NCBI GenBank assembly: GCA_035610835.1
Contig: CM069442.1
Coordinates: forward strand, 33,272,452-33,336,451
Source of the DNA: Ophiura sarsii
Lineage: Eukaryota; Echinodermata; Ophiuroidea; Amphilepidida; Ophiuridae
DNA: 64,000 nt
Direction: 5' to 3'
Shown: piece by piece, positions 59,501-64,000 of the stretch
Position numbering within the stretch: position 1 is the first letter of the stretch
How the letters are laid out: every line of letters starts with the position of its first letter
Notes under the pieces: generated by a model
Told to the model about the DNA's origin: nothing
Databases searched by the model: none
The model's input: the letters and a program-made list of their open reading frames with translations, nothing else
Program-made: the position numbers and the translations under genes

Positions 59501-62500
59501 TTACTTTTTACAAACTGTTTTTCGCTCATGTTTTGCACAAACGTCCGTCCGTGACAAACCGATCAGCCTCTTCTCTAAAAAAAATATTTTAGACTGTGCA
59601 GTTCCTTAGTACCAAGAATGTCCAGTTACCATCCAAACAAATGATTTGTAATCATTAAACTTTCTCTAATTAGGACTCAGGAACTCTCCAACATGATACT
59701 GTAAAACCAGAAATGTTCATACATTTGTTCGTACATCTGTACTTAAATTTGGCTAATTTCGTAAGTGCAAACAATTCATGCCATGAATATTTCCAATGTA
59801 CCTTGTAGCAGTGCATTAATAATAATAATAATAATAAATAAGGCTCTATTAAAAAATCTTTTGTCTCAAAGCTCCAGCGCGCGTTAGTTAATTGGTGCGT
59901 GTTAGAAAAACAAAACTTTTTAATAATTTTGTTATTTCAAAAAAAGTTTCACCGATAGATTTTCATTGATCACATCATTTTAAATACAAAAGGTCACTAT
60001 TACAAGGATTTCAATATTTTATATATATATTTTTTTTTATAAAAAACTTTTAAAAAACCGCATTCCGCATTAGCCTTAGGTTTTGAAAAACTAAAGAGCT
60101 TTGAAACAAAAGATTTTTTTTAATATAGCCTAATAGTGAACATTTATAAAGCGAGCAAATCCGCAATACGCTCATGGCGCATAGCGATAAAGAACATCAA
60201 ATCCAGCAGGAAACAAGATAAGGATCAAGAGAGCAAAATAATAAACAACACTAAATACAGAAAGCAAAGCTACACACTGTAACTCCAAAGTTTACATTCG
60301 CAGAATTTTCATGCCATGAATTAGGCCAATATTGCTGATTCTTGAAATTTTAAACTCCCAAACACTTCTGGTTTTACAGTGTAATCCATGCCATAAATCA
60401 CTAGATAGTAAATGTGAACTATTTTACTTCATCAGATACTTAGCACAGACCTATAATTGTCAGTCTCTAAATCAAACAAAGTTTCAAACATTTCACAGAA
60501 GCTTGAACCTGAAACATCCTTAAAGATTTACATCAAGTTTCAACTATACTTTCAAAATTCAATAAAAAAACCCAAAGATTAACTCTGCAGATCCCTATAT
60601 GAAGTGTATTTTAGTAACCAAATTATAAAACAACTTTGAGATTTGAGATATATATCACTGCATAACAAAACCACAAACCCCAGTTGAGGCCAAGAAAAAA
60701 AAGATTATCACTTACTTAATTTGAAGCATTTTATTTTATACTGAATAAAATAAAATCAAACCAAATACCTATTTTCCTAAATGTATGTGAGACGGACCTT
60801 TTTATTTTGGCCTGGGGTGCTTCTCTGTACCAAATGACTGAGTGTTTAATTTTACATTGTGCAGTACAATTTCCAAATAATGGCCAATACAAACCTGATT
60901 TATCTTTTTATTTTTGGCTTTTTCTATTCTCATGTATTCCAGACCAGTAAACTTCAGAGTGAGATAGCCAGCCTTCGTGCTGAGGTAGAACAGGGTGAGG
61001 CTATAAGACAGAATCTAGAATATGAACTAACCCTGGCCAAGAAGTCTACCAATCAGCAAAAGAGGAGTGGCACGGAGAAAATCAATCAACAGAATGTAAT
61101 CATTGAAACACACAGAGGTAGGGAGTGTATTCTGATCTCTTTCTGAAATTCTAAGTTTTTTTATACATTTGAAATTCATATTTGTATTATGACATTGATC
61201 ATGGTTCATCTTACTATAAATCTGGAAATAGTGTGTAGAGGTGTGTTTGTTTATTTGTTATCCTTATTTCTCCATTAGTTGTGATCAAAGTGGCGCCTAA
61301 TTTGCATGACAGATAGAGGACATAACGGGAAGGGTGTTAAAGTTTATTTCACTGAAATTAGTTAACAATTGGCTCCAAAAACAGCAAAAAAACTCTCAGA
61401 TTTGGCTCATAAATGCCACTATAAAATTGCACGATATTGTGCGTTGCGCGTACTAGGGTATGCGTCGCGTGCATGTTTGCGCAAGGGCTCACTGCCGCGG
61501 CACACACACTCCTACACATGGCGCAGAAGCTACACGGGAAATGGTTATAGGCCTGTTGGTAGGGTATTTGGTATGGTTTAGGATAGGCCATGGGTTATAA
61601 TGGTACAAGTAGCGTTTTGCGGGGGTTAATAAAGCAACCTGATTTCTTTACTTTAAGTTGGCATGCCAAACAATCGAAGGGACCGAGGGTTAATGAAGAA
61701 GCGACTGGAAATGGTTTAGGGAGGGTTGTGATTGGGTGTGTGTATGGGGGGGGGGGGGTGTAAAACCACGGGAAATATTTTAGGATAGGGTTTAGAGTTA
61801 ATGAAGTAGCCACGGGAAGTGGTTAGGCGGGTAATGATTATAAATCCACCTGTTTGGTGTAGTTGCAGTGAGGGGAGTGGGGGCGATTGTAGGGGGTCAA
61901 TGTGGTTTTAATAGTACGGAGGATTAACTTGATGCGGTTTGAGAGGTAGGGGTTGATAGAGTAGCCACGGTAAATGGTTAGGAGGGATATGGTTATAAAT
62001 CAACCTAATTGGGGGTAGGGGTGGTTGTAGGGGGTTTATAATGCTTTTAGGAGGGACATGGTTATAAATCAACCTGGTTGGGGGAGGTTTGTAGGGGGTT
62101 TATGTGGTTTCAGAGGTAGGTAATGTGGCATAACCATCTAGCGGGGACCCGAGCGTAGCGAGGGTACGCCGCTAGTACTTATAAATATCCAAAAGTTTAT
62201 TGTTTAAAAGACAACATTTCATAGTTTGTATTGATCACACTATCGCTCAATAGAATCATTAATGCGTCTCACAATAAGATCACTTTCATTACAAAGTGAC
62301 CAACCCTTGTATTACTAAGGATGTCCTTAACATAGCATAAACTGTGGAAATATTGTAGTTGTCCGTGGGTCCCAAGACAAGTACTTGTTTAGGGTCTATT
62401 CAGAAAGTGTGTATGTGAGCATAAAATATTCACCTTTGATTAAAGGGGCATTAAAGGGTAGATACGTATCGGAGTGCGTCCTCAATTTTCATGGAAATCA

Positions 62501-63037
62501 AGTTTTTTTGCACCTATGTAATACTTGGGCAATACTTACTACCATCTGAAACCGTATAGCTTAATTTGTAACATTTATCAGGACCACTTACCATATAAAT
62601 TGCTTCAACCAAAATCTAATGCCATCATTCAACCCTTTTCCCATAAATAATTACACTGTTCAAACATTTCATTTTGTCCCAAATTCATTTTCTCGACAAT
62701 CTCTCAATGCCCTTTTAAGTGGCCTCCTTGGGATATGGACGACATCGACATGAATAAGTGAATTGCCAGGTCGAAAAGGGCCGCCCCATATTCTGGTAGG
62801 AACTGAATTCACTTCCCAATAGTGCTTTTGGATGTATCACTGCCAGTGGTCTTCCCGATGCAAAAGGCCTGATGTTTAAGGACTGAAATTAACACAACCT
62901 CCATGTATAACTTTTATTTGATAGAAAACCTAACCAGTCTAAATAGACAAGTTCAGGATCTGCAGCATGCTTTGGAAAGCCAGAAGAGGATATCGGAGCA
63001 AATGGATGCAAAATATAATCAAACGTTACAGGAAAAG
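53579..63037 (+). CDS. CCDC171: CCDC171-like coiled-coil protein, N-terminal exons
   Basis: Four coding exons join in phase with GT-AG sites: 53579-53765 (ATG; a 5' UTR part probably starts at 53521 after TTAG), 56570-56649, 60943-61117 and 62925-63037. The gene continues beyond the window. They encode about 185 residues of charged helical sequence, starting METVSTFDLPGSEFSA. Exons 2 and 3 read HLRRHINTLEKEKLQLTTN and RAEVEQGEAIRQNLEYELTL. The latter closely matches the vertebrate CCDC171 N-terminal motif 'RSEVEKGEALRQSLEYDL', placed after a similar 'LRKKL..KKEKLEITT' segment. Exon 4 (LNRQVQDLQHALESQKRISE) continues the coiled coil. The function of CCDC171 is poorly known. Its introns are packed with mobile elements. 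The identity rests on remembered similarity over about 60 residues. Confidence 0.82.
53803..54482. repeat. Two-copy tandem duplication, ~341-bp unit
   Basis: TTTTTGGGAACTTGGGTGAC starts both units (about 53804 and 54145). They agree closely through ACCATAAAAATCCCCAAAAC and end in CACACACA runs. It is in intron 1 of the CCDC171-like gene. Confidence 0.93.
54958..55092. mobile_element. MITE, ATAGGTAAATTAATAATTG family, copy 4
   Basis: A more diverged copy with CAGCGTGAAGCGTGCACAAC and ATCATCTTTGTGCTGCGTGC. Its ends CTATAG.. and ..CTATAG are weaker. Confidence 0.75.
55469..56480. mobile_element. TTAA-flanked long-arm fold-back element, interrupted
   Basis: AGGAAGGGTCCCGCAAGC at 55469 is mirrored by GCTTGCGGGACACCTCCT ending at 56480, with TTAA at 55465-55468 and 56481-56484. 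The arms continue through AATAATTATCGAGCC, CAACATGC, and TTCGCGACGATCGAAAGTCC. In the left arm they are broken by the element at 55544-56154. Without that insertion the element would be about 400 bp with arms of about 180 bp. Confidence 0.9.
55544..56154. mobile_element. Mariner-type fold-back insertion nested in a TTAA element
   Basis: TACGAGGGGGTATCATAAAG at the left is mirrored by TGATACCCCCTCGTA at the right, with arms of about 240 bp (GTGAAGGAGCCAGAAACTTA, GACCGCCATTGTAGAG and mirrors). TA borders and TACGAGGG-type ends resemble mariner elements. The inserted piece splits the left arm of the surrounding element, so it is younger. Confidence 0.88.
56675..59570. mobile_element. 2.9-kb TIR element with many GTCCGTCCGTGAC motifs
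   Basis: GAGGCTGATCGGTT at 56675 is mirrored by AACCGATCAGCCTC ending at 59570, and TTCT borders both sides (possible 4-bp duplication). About 14 copies of GTCCGTCCGTGAC or its complement lie inside, in both orientations. The left 200 bp also recurs inverted at 58390-58596, and two ~375-bp units are in tandem at 58640-59400. There is no recognisable transposase. It begins only 25 bp after the donor site of CCDC171-like exon 2. Confidence 0.78.
59698..60380. mobile_element. MITE with ACTGTAAAACCAGAA ends, containing nested insertions
   Basis: ATACTGTAAAACCAGAAATG at the left is mirrored by ACTTCTGGTTTTACAGTG at the right, and CATGCCATGAAT occurs on both sides inside. Between them lies an AATAATAAT tract with an AACATTTATAAAGCGAGC tail typical of LINE 3' ends (about 59818 and 60135). 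That in turn is split by a fold-back at 59842-60130. Confidence 0.7.
59842..60130. mobile_element. Fold-back element nested in the MITE/LINE tail
   Basis: GGCTCTATTAAAAAATCTTT followed by TGTCTCAAAGCTC is mirrored by GAGCTTTGAAACAAAAGATT followed by the TTAATATAGCC end. The interior is AT-rich and non-coding. Confidence 0.8.
61548..62130 (+). repeat. GT-rich degenerate minisatellite
   Basis: Irregular units contain GTAGCCACGGGAAGTGGTTAGG, ATGGTTATAAATCAACCT and GGGTTTATGTGGTTT words. It leads directly into the hairpin at 62138-62175. Confidence 0.8.
62138..62175 (+). mobile_element. Possible Helitron-like 3' terminus (hairpin then CTAG)
   Basis: The hairpin ACCCGAGCGTAGCGAGGGT is followed 6 bp later by CTAG and then T, the pattern of Helitron 3' ends. 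With the minisatellite upstream it parallels the minus-strand structure at 18410-19060. No 5' end or Rep/helicase was found. Confidence 0.42.
62440..62718. mobile_element. TTAA-flanked AGGGGCATTAA family element, copy 2
   Basis: TTAAAGGGGCATTAA at the left is mirrored by CTCAATGCCCTTTTAA at the right. It shares inner words with one end of 19481-19862. It lies about 200 bp upstream of the CCDC171-like exon at 62925. Confidence 0.65.
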
Positions 63038-64000
63038 GTGTGAAATATTGTAGTTTCAATATTCCAATCTTGGACACATTTTGTTCTTTTTGGAGTAAGG
63101 CCAACAAAAAAAAGTTGACTTGCCCTTTCAGGGTCAGGGTCGGATGGTCGGATTTTGTTTTTGTTTTTATTTGTTGACAATTTGTGAAAATTTACTGCAC
63201 AAAAACACGTTTTAAAGATTTGTTTTTGATTTTTTTTGTTTTTGATTTTTTTAAACATGCAGATACTACTCAAAAACACGTTTTCATCTTTCTTTATTGT
63301 TATGTGCTTCTTTCAATTTTTTTTTTTCAATTTTTTTTTCTTTCAATTTTTTTTTTTTTGAAAAAAAAGAAAAGAAAAAAAATAGCGACGGAAAGGGCAA
63401 GTCAACTCTTTTTTTGTTGTTGGCCTAACCCTCATATTGGGGTAGACTGCACAGCCCCTCCTTTGGCAGCTTCAACCGGGAAGAAGAATTAAATGAAGCC
63501 TTTCATTTACCCTCTTATAGGGAAAATGAAAATCTACTCATCTACCGGGGAAAATTATCCCAAAGTAGAAATTGGCCCGTCTGACAAGTGACCCCTAATA
63601 CATCATGTTGCTATGAGGTAATTACAGCTGGCAATTGTAATACCTTCTTGGAACAGGTAGTGGTTTTAATAGATCCACCTGCCAAACTCCTGAAAATAAC
63701 ACTCATCCATAAACCTATCAACTTGAAGCTGTTTTTCACTATTCAGCAGTCACTGAGATGACATCAGTCATGATTTTAAAATTGTAAAATTTTGAATCAT
63801 ATAATTTGATTGTATGTAAATTTCAGTTTCCAATAAACATGCTCCATCATGTTAGGACTACATGTTGTCATGTCAGCCATTTTGTGCTGTTAATGGCTTT
63901 CACCTTTTAATAAACAACTACTCTATATTGGCTGCGTTTCCAATTGACTTCTAATCATATTTTATAATAGACATGTGATCTGTTTAACTTTGCCATCAGG

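Overview
The window looks like nuclear DNA from a marine invertebrate deuterostome, most likely an echinoderm. I infer this from four things: long introns with metazoan GT-AG sites, an AT-rich background dotted with 'taggcct' words and G or C homopolymers, an interstitial TTAGGG-type telomere tract, and a very dense load of fold-back DNA elements and CR1-like LINE fragments. I cannot fix the species. There are two assembly gaps of exactly 100 N (13516-13615 and 40029-40128).

Genes. Few of the longest open frames are genes, and the real genes appear only when short exons are joined. (1) Minus strand, 8336 to beyond 13515: a phytanoyl-CoA dioxygenase (PhyH) family gene, with seven exon segments recovered; its 5' end is lost in the first gap. 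A degenerate copy of one of its exons, with the flanking intron, lies at 40450-40662 on the plus strand. (2) Minus strand, 23247-23693: a small two-exon candidate gene of unknown function with a start codon, consensus splice sites and a nearby TATA-like box. (3) Plus strand, 30175-35416: a complete five-exon NME5 orthologue (NDK domain plus DPY-30 motif, 217 residues). (4) Plus strand, 53579 to beyond the window: the first four coding exons of a CCDC171-like coiled-coil gene.

Layout. 1-8.3 kb: repeats and fold-backs, including a decayed mariner-like element and a TIR element carrying a telomere tract. 8.3-13.5 kb: PhyH gene, with a TIR element and a poly-G tract in its introns. 13.6-23 kb: nested TTAA-flanked, hAT-like and other elements, minisatellites and a LINE tail. 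23-29 kb: the unknown gene, then mostly non-coding DNA with one TIR element and one hAT-like element. 29.4-37.5 kb: NME5 with LINE fragments and MITEs in its introns. 38.8-52.8 kb: a 42-bp minisatellite, the PhyH pseudo-exon, a giant ~730-bp palindrome, a 25-bp palindromic minisatellite, a CR1-like LINE, a GTCGG-rich element and a MITE cluster. 53.5-64 kb: CCDC171-like gene, whose introns hold a 2.9-kb element full of GTCCGTCCGTGAC motifs and several nested insertions.

The strongest structural theme is a group of unrelated non-autonomous DNA elements. Several families are flanked by TTAA, one of them supported by an apparent empty-site paralogue inside this window. Two others are TA-flanked with GGGG ends, and these, like the GTCCGTCCGTGAC element, carry many internal copies of a family-specific motif in both orientations.
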